NCBI GenBank assembly: GCA_945957125.1
Contig: CAMFJT010000034.1
Span: forward strand, 1-33,572
DNA: 33,572 nt
Direction of reading: 5' to 3'
Source: an uncultured Rhodospirillales bacterium
Lineage (GTDB): Bacteria; Pseudomonadota; Alphaproteobacteria; Reyranellales; Reyranellaceae
Positions 7,951 to 17,078 of this stretch are shown one piece after another (position 1 is the first letter of the stretch; the number at the start of each line of letters is the position of its first letter). Both the position numbers and the translations under genes were made by a program. The notes beneath the pieces are model-generated. The model was given only the letters and a program-made list of their open reading frames with translations. It was not told where the DNA came from and ran no database searches.

Positions 7951-8909
7951 TTGGAGCTCTGCGGGTATACGACGTAGGCCTGAGTTCCGAGAACCGTGGT
8001 TGAAGGCTCGTGACGGACGAAGACGGGCGGCATGGTGTCGGACCCGCTGCTCCCCATCGAGTCACCATGGCCGACGATCGGTCCATTGGTGAGGAGATAC
8101 TGGGCGATGCCCAGCAGCCAGGGCGCCAGGTTCGAGACATCGCTGTCGAACGCTCGCCATTCGACTTCCATGATGCCGAAGGCGTTCAAGCCTTCGGTCA
8201 TCGCGAACCATGTAGGCTTTCCATTGGGGCGTAAATGTTCCGTGTCTTCGCCGATCTTCACCGCGACGGTCAGTGTGACTGGAATTTCGCCCTTGGCCTG
8301 CTCCAGATCGCGGCGGAAGTCGTCCGGTTTCCACATGGCATTGGCGTCGGGCCAAACCACCGCAGTTGCCGTTTTCAAGATATCGAGTGCTGCGGCTGCC
8401 AATTGCAGCTCGACGAGGACGCGTTCCTTGGGCGGTGTCCTCTCGACAGCGCCGAGCATGATGGTGAGGGCATGTGCTTTCGTAAGAGCCACAACCTCGC
8501 GTGTCTCCGGCCACCACCAGCAGGACGTTACGAAACTCCGCTGGGCCATATCCTCGAGAAAGACCTCCGGCGTGTAGCGAACGCCGCATAGTAGCGGGGT
8601 TCGCCCGCTCCGGGATGCTCTGATGGACTCCGGATAAGAGCCGAGGACCGTCGGGTGTTGCGCAAGCTTGCTGGGATCGATCGGCGTCGGAGAATCGAGG
8701 TCTATGTCCGGGATACGCCGGTGGACGGCGTCCTTGAGCGCTTCCGGTGTGATGTCTTCGATTTCTGACGTCAGGATCAGTGCCGGTCCCTTGTACGTGA
8801 TCGGCAGACTCGGCCCTGCGGGGGGCCTTGGCAGAGAGGAGCCAGCCGCGAGGGCCAGTCGCCGTTCAGGCCGGGGCGGAGGTTTCCGTCCGAACCACGA
8901 TTTGAACAT
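7947..8909 (-). CDS. DUF4261-like protein of unknown function
   Basis: A 320-residue soluble protein with no signal peptide. The first 35 residues are basic and Pro-rich (FGRKPPPRPERR). The middle contains SCWWWPETREVVALTKAHAL and a long helical part; the region near residues 235-255 reads TEGLNAFGIMEVEWRAF. This GLNAFG...E pattern recalls the DUF4261 domain; I rely on memory, so the family call is tentative. No catalytic motif stands out. Its DNA is visibly less GC-rich and less codon-biased than its neighbours, which fits an accessory gene. Its TAA (7949-7947) overlaps the TAG of the plus-strand oxidase, a four-base tail-to-tail overlap. Confidence 0.7.
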   Translation of the reverse strand: MFKSWFGRKPPPRPERRLALAAGSSLPRPPAGPSLPITYKGPALILTSEIEDITPEALKDAVHRRIPDIDLDSPTPIDPSKLAQHPTVLGSYPESIRASRSGRTPLLCGVRYTPEVFLEDMAQRSFVTSCWWWPETREVVALTKAHALTIMLGAVERTPPKERVLVELQLAAAALDILKTATAVVWPDANAMWKPDDFRRDLEQAKGEIPVTLTVAVKIGEDTEHLRPNGKPTWFAMTEGLNAFGIMEVEWRAFDSDVSNLAPWLLGIAQYLLTNGPIVGHGDSMGSSGSDTMPPVFVRHEPSTTVLGTQAYVVYPQSSN

Positions 8910-8990
8910 CGTCGTCTCCTGCTGTCCGAAGTACGACTGGCTGGCCCGCCCATGAGACCATGCGCAGGCCAGCGCTGGCGGTTCGAACGA
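8910..8990. terminator. Interrupted hairpin, possible terminator after the SDR gene
   Basis: Between the SDR stop and the DUF4261-like start, CTGGCC (8941-8946) pairs with GGCCAG (8967-8972), and CATG (8951-8954) with CATG (8959-8962) around an AGAC loop. No T-run follows on the minus strand, so if it terminates at all it is not a classical intrinsic terminator. The rest of the 81 bases holds nothing I recognise apart from a promoter that must serve the DUF4261-like gene. Confidence 0.4.
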
Positions 8991-9743
8991 CTACCCGCGA
9001 CCGACGAACGGCATCTTGGTGGCCATCACCGTCATGAACTGCACGTTGGCGTCGAGCGGCAGGCTGTCCATGTAGACGATGGCGTTCGCCACCGCCTCGA
9101 CATCCATGCGCGGCTCGACCCGCGTGCTGCCGTCGGGCTGCAGCACGCCCTTGGTCATGCGCTCGGTCATCGGCGTCACCGCGTTGCCGATGTCGATCTG
9201 GCCGCAGGCGATGTCGTACTGCCGGCCGTCGAGCGAGGTCGACTTGGTGAGGCCGGTGATGGCGTGCTTGGTCGAGGTGTAGGCGACCGAAAACGGCCGC
9301 GGCGCATGGGCCGAGATCGAACCGTTGTTGATGATGCGCCCGCCGCGAGGGCTCTGGTCGCGCATGATCTTCATCGCTTCCTGCGTGCACAGGAACGGCC
9401 CGGTGAGGTTGGCCGCCACGACGCTGAGCCAGGTCTCGTAGGGCAGCTCCTCGAGCGGCACGGGCGGCGCGCCGCCGCCGGCGTTGTTGAACACCAGGTC
9501 GAGCCGGCCCCAGGTTGCCTTGACCTTCGCGAACAGGGCCAAGATGTCGTCGCGCTTGGTGACGTCGGTCGGCACGGCCATCGCGTTCGGCGCGTTGTTG
9601 CCCGCCATCGTCGCCGTCTCGTCCAGCGCGTCCTTGCGCCGGCCGGCAAGCGCCACCTTGTAACCGTTCTTCAGCAGGGCCAGTGCCGAGGCCCGGCCGA
9701 TGCCGCTGCCCGCGCCGGTGACGACCGCGATCTTACCGCTCAT
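8991..9743 (-). CDS. Short-chain dehydrogenase/reductase (SDR)
   Basis: A 250-residue classical SDR oxidoreductase. The NAD(P)-binding TGAGSGIG lies at 9-16, NNAG at 86-89, and the catalytic set is a Ser at 142 or 144 with Tyr155-x-x-x-Lys159 (YTSTK). The residues after the second strand (AGRRKD) suggest NADP preference, as Arg follows the glycine; this is inference. The start is placed at 9743 because GGAGGAGGAAAC precedes it and family homology begins at MSGKIAVV; the frame is open six codons further. It is divergent from the MFS transporter by 84 bases. The substrate is unknown. It could be a general alcohol or 3-hydroxyacyl dehydrogenase. Confidence 0.9.
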   Translation of the reverse strand: MSGKIAVVTGAGSGIGRASALALLKNGYKVALAGRRKDALDETATMAGNNAPNAMAVPTDVTKRDDILALFAKVKATWGRLDLVFNNAGGGAPPVPLEELPYETWLSVVAANLTGPFLCTQEAMKIMRDQSPRGGRIINNGSISAHAPRPFSVAYTSTKHAITGLTKSTSLDGRQYDIACGQIDIGNAVTPMTERMTKGVLQPDGSTRVEPRMDVEAVANAIVYMDSLPLDANVQFMTVMATKMPFVGRG

Positions 9744-9827
9744 GGATGTTTCCTCCTCCAAAGCCGGACCCTAGCAGACCGGCGGCGTGCGGTTGAAGCG
9801 GCCGTTTCGACGGTGCAGGTTGTCGCC

Positions 9828-11027
9828 ATGGATTCGTCGCCTCCGCTTGCCCTCGGCACCGCCGGCCGCCTGTGGGCAGCCTTGCTGGCGGCCACGCTCC
9901 TGAACCTGCCGCTGGGCTCGGTCTATTCCTTCAGCGTGCTCCTGCGGCCGCTCGAGCAGGACCTCGGCATCGCGCGCTCGGCGCTGTCGCTCGTCTTCGG
10001 GACGGCGACGGCGGGCTTCACCGTGGGCTCGGTCGCCGCCGCCTTCCTGTATCGCCTCGCCCCCGCGCCGCTCCTGGTGCTCGCCAGCGCCGTGATCGCC
10101 GCTGGCGGGGTCGCGCTCGCCGCAACGGCGAGCGGCCTGCCGCAATTGCTGCTGGGCTACGGCGTCGTGTTCGGCACCGGTGGCGGCGTGGGCTACATCC
10201 TCTGCCAGCAATGCGTGAACATGCTGGTGCGGACGCGGCGCGGGCTGGTGAACGGCTATATCGTGAGCCTCTACCCGATGGGCGCGATGATCGCGACGCC
10301 TGCCTTCCATGCCTGCAACGAGGCGTTCGGCTGGCGCACCACGCTCGGCGGGCTGGCGGCGACGCTGCTGATCTGCGGCACGGCCGCCGCGCTGCTGGTC
10401 CGCCATAGCGGGGCACGGTTGGTCGTGGCGGCGGCAGGCCGCGCGCCGGAGCGGCCCGCGGCGCTGGGCCTGACTTTCTTCAAGCTCGCCGCGACGTTCT
10501 TCCTCGCCGCGTCGGCCGGGCTGATGGTGCTGAGCCAGGCGCGCGAGATCATCGCCACCTATGGCGGCGCGACGACGCTGGCCGTCGCCGCAACGACCGG
10601 CCTCACCGCCGCGATCGCGGCGGCGCGCATCGGCGGCGGCTGGCTGGTCGACCGCTTCGCCGTGCCGCACGTGATGTGCACAGCGCACGCGCTGGCACTA
10701 TGCGGCGGCCTGCTGGTGACGTTCTTCCCGGCGCCCGTTACGGCCGTGCTGGGGCTGGGCATGATCGGCGTCGGCTACGGCTTCGTCTCAGGCTCGACCG
10801 CTGCGGGGGTCGGCCTTTACTGGCCGCCTGCCGACTATGGCCGCATCGCGGGCCGCACCTATATCGCCTGGTGCCTGGCGGCCATCGGCCTGCCGGTGCT
10901 GGCTGGCTTCCTGTTCGACAGGACGCACAGCTATGTCGGGGCAATGACGATCGCGGTCGCGTGCAACGTCACGGGCATGGCGGCAGCGCTGACGCTGCCG
11001 AAGCGGGGCCGACGCGCAAGCGCTTGA
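9828..11027 (+). CDS. MFS transporter, oxalate/formate antiporter (OFA)-like
   Basis: A 399-residue membrane protein with about 12 hydrophobic segments. Features match the OFA branch of the major facilitator superfamily: the YSFSVLLRPLEQDLGI N-terminal turn, TGGGVGYILCQQCVNMLV followed by TRRGLVNGY between helices 4 and 5, and YGRIAGRTYIAWCLAAIG near helix 11. Compared by eye with Oxalobacter OxlT, the helix-8 Arg (272 in OxlT) seems kept (AAARIGGGW). The helix-11 Lys (355 in OxlT) seems replaced by a neutral residue, which argues against classic oxalate:formate exchange. It converges on fhs with a 13-base gap and sits beside the oxalate operon, so a role in oxalate, formate or other monocarboxylate movement is possible. 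The frame is open far upstream, but 9828 is the first start matching the family. Confidence 0.85.
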   Translation: MDSSPPLALGTAGRLWAALLAATLLNLPLGSVYSFSVLLRPLEQDLGIARSALSLVFGTATAGFTVGSVAAAFLYRLAPAPLLVLASAVIAAGGVALAATASGLPQLLLGYGVVFGTGGGVGYILCQQCVNMLVRTRRGLVNGYIVSLYPMGAMIATPAFHACNEAFGWRTTLGGLAATLLICGTAAALLVRHSGARLVVAAAGRAPERPAALGLTFFKLAATFFLAASAGLMVLSQAREIIATYGGATTLAVAATTGLTAAIAAARIGGGWLVDRFAVPHVMCTAHALALCGGLLVTFFPAPVTAVLGLGMIGVGYGFVSGSTAAGVGLYWPPADYGRIAGRTYIAWCLAAIGLPVLAGFLFDRTHSYVGAMTIAVACNVTGMAAALTLPKRGRRASA

Positions 11028-11040
11028 TCGAACGCGCGGG

Positions 11041-12738
11041 TCAGAACAGCCCGACGATCCTGCCGTCGGCGTCGACGTCGATCGAATCGGCGGCAGGCAC
11101 GCGGGGCAGGCCGGGCATGGTCATGATGTCGCCGCACACCGCGACGACGAACTCCGCGCCGGCCGACAGCCGGACCTCGCGCACGGCGACGGTGTGGTCG
11201 ACCGGCGCGCCCTTGGCGTCGGGGTTGGTCGAGAAGCTGTACTGCGTCTTGGCGATGCAGACCGGCACCTTGCCGAAGCCCATCGCCTCGAACGAGGCGA
11301 GCTGGTCGCGCACCGGCTTCGGGACCGAGATGTCCGACGCACGGTAGATTTCCTTCGCGATGGTGCGGATCTTCTCCATCAGCGGCATGTCGTCGGGATA
11401 GAGCAGCTTGAGGTCGCTCTTGCCGCTCTCGACCGCCTTGACGACGGCGCGCGCCACGTCGGCGGCGCCCTTGCCGCCCTCTGCCCAATGGTCGGCCATC
11501 ACCGCCTCGACGCCCAGCTTCGCGCAGGCCGACTTGACCAGCTCGATCTCGGCGTCGGTGTCGGCGCTGAAGCGGTTGATCGAGATCACCGGCACGAGGC
11601 CGAACTTCTTCACGTTCTCGACATGGCGCTGCAGGTTGGACATGCCGGCCTCGAGCGCCGCGAGGTTCTCGGTCTTGAGCTCCTCCTTCTTCACGCCGCC
11701 ATGCATCTTCAGTGCGCGGATGGTGGCGACCAGCACGACCGCATCGGGCTTGAGCCCGGTCTTGCGGCACTTGATGTCGATGAACTTCTCGCCGCCCAGG
11801 TCGGCGCCGAAGCCCGCTTCGGTCACCACGTAGTCGGCGAGCTTGAGCGCCGTCGTCGTCGCCAGCACCGAGTTGCAGCCGTGTGCGATGTTGGCGAACG
11901 GGCCGCCATGGATGAAGGCCGGCGTGCCTTCCAGCGTCTGCACCAGGTTGGGCGACAGCGCATCCTTCAGCAGCACGGTCATCGGGCCGTGCGCCTTGAG
12001 GTCCTTGGCATGGACCGGCTTGCGGTCGCGCGTGTAGGCCACGATCACGTTGCCGAGGCGGGTCTTGAGATCGGCGAGGTCCTTGGCGAGGCAGAAGATC
12101 GCCATCACCTCCGAGGCGACGGTGATGTCGAAGCCGTCCTCGCGCGGAAAGCCGTTGGCGACGCCGCCGAGCGACGACACGATCTGGCGCAGGCTGCGGT
12201 CGTTCATGTCGACCACGCGGCGCCACGCCACGCGCCGGCCGTCGATGCCGAGCGGATTGCCCCAGTAGATGTGGTTGTCGATCAGCGCCGAGAGGAGATT
12301 GTGCGCCGCGCCGATGGCGTGGAAGTCGCCGGTGAAATGAAGGTTGATGTCCTCCATCGGCACGACCTGCGCATAGCCGCCGCCCGCCGCGCCGCCCTTC
12401 ATGCCGAAGGAGGGGCCGAGCGACGGCTCACGCAGGCAGAGCATCGCCTTCTTGCCGATATGGTTCAGCGCGTCGGTCAGGCCGACGGTGGTCGTCGTCT
12501 TGCCTTCGCCCGCCGGCGTGGGCGAGATCGCCGAGACCAGGATCAGCTTGCCGTTGGGCCGCGACTGCAGCGACTTGATGTAGTCCATCGAGACCTTGGC
12601 CTTGTAGTGGCCGTAGGGCTCGAGGTTCTCCGGTGCGATGCCGAGCTTCTCCTGCGCCAGCTCGAGGATCGGCCGTTTCTTGGCTTCCTGCGCGATCTGG
12701 ATGTCGGACTTCGGGCTGGTGTGCTGCGACGCGGGCAT
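11041..12738 (-). CDS. fhs: Formate-tetrahydrofolate ligase (10-formyl-THF synthetase)
   Basis: A 565-residue enzyme joining formate and tetrahydrofolate with ATP to give 10-formyl-THF in the cytoplasm. The P-loop TPAGEGKT is at residues 74-81 followed by TTTVGL. Further hallmarks are [28 protein letters not shown] sequence, [27 protein letters not shown], and [15 protein letters not shown]. The length is normal for the family (about 555-560). It is the last gene of the oxalate operon direction, separated from the formyltransferase gene by 163 bases that hold a palindromic repeat. It converts formate released by Frc/Oxc into a usable one-carbon unit. The assignment is secure; linking it to oxalate is inference from position. 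Confidence 0.97.
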   Translation of the reverse strand: MPASQHTSPKSDIQIAQEAKKRPILELAQEKLGIAPENLEPYGHYKAKVSMDYIKSLQSRPNGKLILVSAISPTPAGEGKTTTTVGLTDALNHIGKKAMLCLREPSLGPSFGMKGGAAGGGYAQVVPMEDINLHFTGDFHAIGAAHNLLSALIDNHIYWGNPLGIDGRRVAWRRVVDMNDRSLRQIVSSLGGVANGFPREDGFDITVASEVMAIFCLAKDLADLKTRLGNVIVAYTRDRKPVHAKDLKAHGPMTVLLKDALSPNLVQTLEGTPAFIHGGPFANIAHGCNSVLATTTALKLADYVVTEAGFGADLGGEKFIDIKCRKTGLKPDAVVLVATIRALKMHGGVKKEELKTENLAALEAGMSNLQRHVENVKKFGLVPVISINRFSADTDAEIELVKSACAKLGVEAVMADHWAEGGKGAADVARAVVKAVESGKSDLKLLYPDDMPLMEKIRTIAKEIYRASDISVPKPVRDQLASFEAMGFGKVPVCIAKTQYSFSTNPDAKGAPVDHTVAVREVRLSAGAEFVVAVCGDIMTMPGLPRVPAADSIDVDADGRIVGLF

Positions 12739-12775
12739 TGGACGTTTCCTCTTGTTCCTCTTCCCCTTTCATATC

Positions 12776-12866
12776 CCTCTCCCCTGCAGGGGGAGAGGCT
12801 AGGTGAGGGGGCTTCGAAGACTGTGCGCTACCCCCTCACCCAACCTCTCCCCTAGCGGGGGAGAGG
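12776..12866. repeat. Palindromic intergenic repeat with two hairpins and a central stem
   Basis: The left half (12776-12811) and right half (12831-12866) are inverted copies of about 36 bases. Each half contains a CCTCTCCCC...GGGGAGAGG hairpin with a four-base loop (TGCA or TAGC). GGTGAGGGGG (12802-12811) also pairs with CCCCCTCACC (12831-12840) around a 19-base loop. It lies between fhs and the formyltransferase gene, both on the minus strand, and could attenuate or process the message. It looks like a dispersed intergenic repeat rather than a single-locus feature. Confidence 0.85.
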
Positions 12867-12901
12867 AGGAAGATGGGAGAGGCGTATTCACGACTCGGAG
12901 A

Positions 12902-13831
12902 TCACACGAACCGAGCGCCCACCGCGAGGCCGCTGGCGGCAGCCCATTCGCCGGCGCCGACTTTGGGACCGTCGGCCGGCTTCACGCGCGTGACCTTGAT
13001 GCGGCCGTCGGGGCAGACGACGGTGAAACTATCCGCATCGACCGCGGCGACCTCGCCGTACTTGCCGCCGATGCCCTTGGGGTCCTTCGCCGGCAGCGGC
13101 GTCACCTCGAAGATCTGCAGCGTCTTGCCGTCGAGCGTCGTCCATGCGCCGGGCACGGGATTGCAGCCGCGCACCAGCGGATCGATCTGGCGCCACGACT
13201 TGCCCCAGTCGATACGCGCGATGTCGGCGGTGGCGCGGCCCTCGTAGGTGGCCTTCGACTCGTCCTGCTTGAGGCGTGGCGCCTTGCCGGCCTTCACCAG
13301 ATCGACCGATTCGAGCATGGCATCGACGCCCATCGGGAACAGGCGCTTGAAGTAGAGGTCGCCCATCGTGTCCGTCGCGCTGAGCGGCGTGGTCTTCTGC
13401 AGCAGCACGTCGCCGGTATCGAGGCCGTTGTCCGGCCAGAAGATCGACAGGCCGGTCTCCTTCTCGCCGAGGATGATCGGCCAGTTGATCGCGCTGGCGC
13501 CGCGATAGGCCGGCAGCAGCGAGGGATGGTACTGGATCGAGCCGTGCGTCGGGATGTTGAGGAATTCCTCGGGCACGAACAGCGTCACGAAGGCCATCAC
13601 CTGCAGGTCGGGCTTCAGAGCCTTGAACTCCTCCCAGACCTCGGGCTTGCGGTAGGAGGCCGGCTGGAACACCGGCAGGCCGGCGGCGACCGCCGCCTCC
13701 TTGAGCGGGTCGGCCTTCTGGCCAGGCTTCTCCGGCGCGACATAGACGCCGACGACGTTGTCGCCGCGCTTCAGCAGCGCTTCCAGCACGGCCTTGCCGA
13801 AGGCCTGCTGGCCATGGACCACGATGCGCAT
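12902..13831 (-). CDS. Stand-alone formyltransferase / 10-formyl-THF hydrolase-domain protein (ALDH1L1 N-domain type)
   Basis: A 309-residue protein with the formyltransferase fold. YHPSLLP, then RGASAINW (about residues 101-117), GLSIFWPDNGLDTGDVLLQK, and GKAPRL...ATYEG follow the N-terminal hydrolase domain of animal 10-formyl-THF dehydrogenase (ALDH1L1) closely. They are less like Met-tRNA formyltransferase. His102 and Asp138 correspond to ALDH1L1 His106 and Asp142. Two residues before the His is Gln100, where Fmt has Asn. A C-terminal OB-like part (PVPGAWT onward) completes the domain. It starts 4 bases after the frc stop. In the operon it may hydrolyse formyl-THF, or move a formyl group between formyl-CoA or formate metabolism and THF; the direction cannot be read from sequence. 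An annotation pipeline may call it fmt, which I doubt. Confidence 0.85.
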   Translation of the reverse strand: MRIVVHGQQAFGKAVLEALLKRGDNVVGVYVAPEKPGQKADPLKEAAVAAGLPVFQPASYRKPEVWEEFKALKPDLQVMAFVTLFVPEEFLNIPTHGSIQYHPSLLPAYRGASAINWPIILGEKETGLSIFWPDNGLDTGDVLLQKTTPLSATDTMGDLYFKRLFPMGVDAMLESVDLVKAGKAPRLKQDESKATYEGRATADIARIDWGKSWRQIDPLVRGCNPVPGAWTTLDGKTLQIFEVTPLPAKDPKGIGGKYGEVAAVDADSFTVVCPDGRIKVTRVKPADGPKVGAGEWAAASGLAVGARFV

Positions 13832-13835
13832 CTTG

Positions 13836-15317
13836 CTACTCCGCCGCCATGGCCTTCGCGGGTGCCTTCGGTGCCTCGCCGGTGGCGCCCGAAGCCTTGA
13901 TCTCGGCGATCTGGCGCGGCGTGAACTTCAGCACCTTGGACAGGATCTCGTCGGTGTGCTCGCCCAGCAGCGGCGAGCGCTTCACCTCGGTGATCGAGTC
14001 GGAAAGCTTGATCGGGTTGCCGACCGACAGGTAGGTGCCCCGCGTCGGATGGTCGACCTCGACGATCGTGCCGGTCTTGCGCAGCGACTCGTCCTCGGCG
14101 ATCTCCTTCATCGACAGGATCGGGCCGACCGGAATGTCGAGCGGATTGCAGATGTCCATCACCTCGAACTTCGTCTTGGTCATGGTCCACTGCTCGATGC
14201 GCTCGAAGATCTGCTTGAGTCGCGGCAGGCGGGCCGGCGGCTTGGCGTAGTCGGGATGGGTCTTCCATTCCGGCTCGCCGATCACGTCGCAGATCTTCTC
14301 CCACACCGGCGCCTGGGTGATGAAGTAGATGTAGGCGTTGGGATCGGTCTCCCAGCCCTTGCATTTCAGGATGACGCCCGGCTGGCCGCCGCCGGAATCG
14401 TTGCCCGCGCGCGGCGTGGCCTCGCCGAACGGGATGTTCTGCCCGAACTGCGTGTATTCCTTCAGCGGACCCGCCTTGAGTCGCTGCTGGTCGCGCAGCT
14501 TGACGCGGCAGAGGTTGACCACGCCGTCCTGCATCGCCGCCAGGACGCGCTGGCCGCGGCCGGTGCGGTTGCGCTGCATCAGCGCGCAGACGATGCCGAG
14601 CGCGAGGTGCAGGCCGGTGCCCGAATCGCCGATCTGCGCGCCCGTGACCAGCGGGAGGCCGTCGAGAAAGCCGGTCGTCGAGGCCGCGCCGCCGGCGCAC
14701 TGGGCGATGTTCTCGTAGACCTTGCAGTCCTCGTAGGTGCCCGGGCCGAAGCCCTTCACCGAGGCCACGATCATGCGCGGGTTCCACTCGTGGATGCGCT
14801 CCCAGGTCAGCCCCATGCGATCGAGCGCGCCCGGCGCGAAGTTCTCGACCAGCACGTCGCAGGTCTTCACCAGCCGCTCGAGCACCCGCATGCCTTCCTT
14901 GCTCTTGGAATCGAGCGTGATCGAGCGCTTGTTGTGGTTCAGCATCGTGAAATAGAGGCTGTCCGCGCCCGGCACGTCGACGAGCTGGCCGCGCGTGATG
15001 TCGCCCTGTCCGGGACGCTCGACCTTGATCACGTCGGCGCCGAACCAGGCGAGGAGCTGGGTGCAGGTCGGGCCCGACTGGACATGGGTGAAGTCGAGGA
15101 TCTTCACCCCGTCGAGCGCCTTGCCGTCGCCGCCCCACGGCTTCTTCGACATCTTCGGCACCGGCTTGGATGGCGCCTTCGGGGCCGCCTTGCCGACGAC
15201 CTTCAGCGCTGGCTTCTTCGCCTTGGCAACGACCTTCGGAGCCTTCCCTTTCGCCGGCTTTGTGGCGGCCTTCGCCTTGCCCTTGGCCGGCGCCTTCTTC
15301 GCGATCTTCTTCGCCAT
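13836..15317 (-). CDS. frc: Formyl-CoA:oxalate CoA-transferase with an unusual Lys/Ala/Pro-rich N-terminal tail
   Basis: A 493-residue class III (CaiB/BaiF) CoA-transferase that moves CoA from formyl-CoA to oxalate. From residue 67 ([17 protein letters not shown]) it closely follows Oxalobacter and Bradyrhizobium Frc. The catalytic Asp231 in [10 protein letters not shown] equals Asp169 of Oxalobacter Frc, an offset of 62. The Gly-rich [11 protein letters not shown] loop and [10 protein letters not shown] end are present. Residues 1-55 are an extra tail with about 19 Lys, 15 Ala, 8 Pro and no acidic residue, resembling bacterial histone-H1-like proteins. An AGGGGAAC site precedes the ATG at 15317, only 10 bases after the oxc stop. 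An internal ATG at 15152 has a weaker site, so tailed and tailless forms are both possible. The C-terminus ([10 protein letters not shown]) is also Ala/Lys/Pro-rich. Confidence 0.94.
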   Translation of the reverse strand: MAKKIAKKAPAKGKAKAATKPAKGKAPKVVAKAKKPALKVVGKAAPKAPSKPVPKMSKKPWGGDGKALDGVKILDFTHVQSGPTCTQLLAWFGADVIKVERPGQGDITRGQLVDVPGADSLYFTMLNHNKRSITLDSKSKEGMRVLERLVKTCDVLVENFAPGALDRMGLTWERIHEWNPRMIVASVKGFGPGTYEDCKVYENIAQCAGGAASTTGFLDGLPLVTGAQIGDSGTGLHLALGIVCALMQRNRTGRGQRVLAAMQDGVVNLCRVKLRDQQRLKAGPLKEYTQFGQNIPFGEATPRAGNDSGGGQPGVILKCKGWETDPNAYIYFITQAPVWEKICDVIGEPEWKTHPDYAKPPARLPRLKQIFERIEQWTMTKTKFEVMDICNPLDIPVGPILSMKEIAEDESLRKTGTIVEVDHPTRGTYLSVGNPIKLSDSITEVKRSPLLGEHTDEILSKVLKFTPRQIAEIKASGATGEAPKAPAKAMAAE

Positions 15318-15327
15318 CGTCGTTCCC

Positions 15328-17058
15328 CTACTTCTTCTTCAGCTTGCTTTGCGGGTTGAGGTTGCCGATGCGGCCGCTCTCGCTGCCGGCGGCCGGATCG
15401 ATCACCGCGTTGATCAGGGTCGGTTTGCCCGAGTCCATCGCCGCGTTGACGGCGCGCTTGAGCTCGTCGGGCGTCGTGGCGTTGACGCCGACCCCGCCGA
15501 ACGCCTCCATCATCCGATCGTAGCGCGAGCCCTTCACGAACACCGTCGTCGCCGGGTCGGAGCCCGCCTTGTTCACGTCGGTGCCGCGATAGATGCCGTC
15601 GTTGTTGAACACCACGATGCAGACCGGCAGGTCGTAGCGGCAGATCGTCTCGACCTCCATGCCGGAGAAACCGAACGCCGAATCGCCCTCGATCGCCAGC
15701 ACCGGCTTGCCGGTCTCGACGGCGGCGGCGATGCACTGGCCCATGCCGATTCCCATCACGCCCCAGGTGCCGACATCGAGCCGCTTGCGCGGCCGGTACA
15801 TGTCGATCACGCCGCGCGTGAGGTCGAGCGTGTTGGCGCCCTCGTTGACCAGGATCGCGTCGGGCCGCTCCTTGATGACGGTGCGCAGCACGCCGAGCGC
15901 GCCGTGATAGTCCATCGGGTTGTTGTTGTTCATCAGGCGCGGCGCCATCTTGGCGACGTTCTCATCGCGCTTGGCCGTGACCGCCGCCATCCAGTCCGCC
16001 GGCGCCTTCGTCCAGCTTCCTCCCATCGCTTCGCTCAGGGCAGCCACGCACGAGCCGATGTCGCCGACGACGGGGGCGGCGATCTCGACGTTGGAGTCCA
16101 TCTCCTTCGGCTCGATGTCGACCTGGATGAACTTCTTCGGCGCGTCGCCCCACGCTTTGCCCTTGCCGTGGCTGAGCAGCCAGTTGAGGCGGGCGCCGAT
16201 CATCATCACGACATCGGAGTCCTTGAGCACCGTCGAGCGCGCCGCGCCGGCGCATTGCGGATGGGTGTCGGGCAGTAGGCCCTTGGCCATGCTCATCGGC
16301 AGGAAGGGCACGCCGCTCTTCTCGACCAGCGCCTTGATGGCGTCGTCGGCCTGGGCGTAGGCCGCGCCCTTGCCGAGGATGATCAGTGGCTTTTTTGCGC
16401 TCTTCAGCACGTCGAGTGCGCGCTTTATGGAGTCCGGCGAGGGGATCTGCGCCGGCGCCGGGTCGATCACCTTGACCAGGGACTTGCGGCCCTTCTCGGC
16501 GTTCATCACCTGGCCGAACAGCTTGGCCGGCAGGTCGAGATAGACGCCGCCCGGGCGGCCCGAGACGGCAGCGCGAATGGCGCGGGCGAAGGCGATGCCG
16601 ATGTCCTGCGCGTGCAGCACGCGGTAGGCCGCCTTGCACATCGTCTTGGCGACGGCGAGCTGATCCATCTCCTCGTAGTCGCCCTGCTGCAGGTCGACGA
16701 TCTCGCGCTCCGACGATCCCGAGATGAGGATCATCGGGTAGCAATTGGTCGTCGCATGGGCGAGCGCGGTCAGGCCGTTGAGGAAGCCCGGCGCCGAGAC
16801 GGTAAGGCAGACGCCCGGCTTCTTCGTCAGGAAGCCCGCGATCGCCGCGGCGTAGCCCGCGTTCTGCTCGTGCCGGAACGACAGCACGCGCATGCCGGCC
16901 GCCTGCGCCATGCGCCCGAAATCGGTGATCGGAATGCCGGGCACGCCGTAGATCGTCGTCAGCCCGTTCAGCTTCATCGCGTCGATGATGAGGTTGAAGC
17001 CGTCGGTCAATTCTTCGGTGTCGGCATCGGGCTTCGTGAGTGCCGCTGCTTCGGCCAT
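15328..17058 (-). CDS. oxc: Oxalyl-CoA decarboxylase
   Basis: A 576-residue thiamine-diphosphate enzyme turning oxalyl-CoA into formyl-CoA and CO2. It follows Oxalobacter formigenes Oxc almost throughout: [29 protein letters not shown] with ThDP-activating Glu64, [31 protein letters not shown], and [18 protein letters not shown]. The ThDP/Mg motif starts at Gly458-Asp459-Ser460 and runs to the FNND around 485. The end is [13 protein letters not shown] plus a KLKKK tail. The start at 17058 has a GGGAGGAA site and matches the family; the open frame beyond it overlaps gntR and is not coding. It lies 20 bases after gntR and 10 before frc. Confidence 0.97.
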   Translation of the reverse strand: MAEAAALTKPDADTEELTDGFNLIIDAMKLNGLTTIYGVPGIPITDFGRMAQAAGMRVLSFRHEQNAGYAAAIAGFLTKKPGVCLTVSAPGFLNGLTALAHATTNCYPMILISGSSEREIVDLQQGDYEEMDQLAVAKTMCKAAYRVLHAQDIGIAFARAIRAAVSGRPGGVYLDLPAKLFGQVMNAEKGRKSLVKVIDPAPAQIPSPDSIKRALDVLKSAKKPLIILGKGAAYAQADDAIKALVEKSGVPFLPMSMAKGLLPDTHPQCAGAARSTVLKDSDVVMMIGARLNWLLSHGKGKAWGDAPKKFIQVDIEPKEMDSNVEIAAPVVGDIGSCVAALSEAMGGSWTKAPADWMAAVTAKRDENVAKMAPRLMNNNNPMDYHGALGVLRTVIKERPDAILVNEGANTLDLTRGVIDMYRPRKRLDVGTWGVMGIGMGQCIAAAVETGKPVLAIEGDSAFGFSGMEVETICRYDLPVCIVVFNNDGIYRGTDVNKAGSDPATTVFVKGSRYDRMMEAFGGVGVNATTPDELKRAVNAAMDSGKPTLINAVIDPAAGSESGRIGNLNPQSKLKKK

Positions 17059-17078
17059 GGGTTCCTCCCGTTTCGAAT

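Noticed and set aside
7947-8909. Immunity or toxin role for the DUF4261-like protein
   Set aside because: No toxin partner, secretion gene or catalytic motif supports it.
8952-9827. Upstream extension of the MFS frame
   Set aside because: It runs antisense to the SDR gene and has no membrane segments; the transporter starts at 9828.
11194-12855. Plus-strand open frame of 553 codons opposite fhs
   Set aside because: Antisense to a textbook formate-THF ligase; no family features.
12902-13831. Calling the formyltransferase gene fmt
   Set aside because: It resembles ALDH1L1 more, lacks the Fmt-type Asn two before the His, and has no def neighbour.
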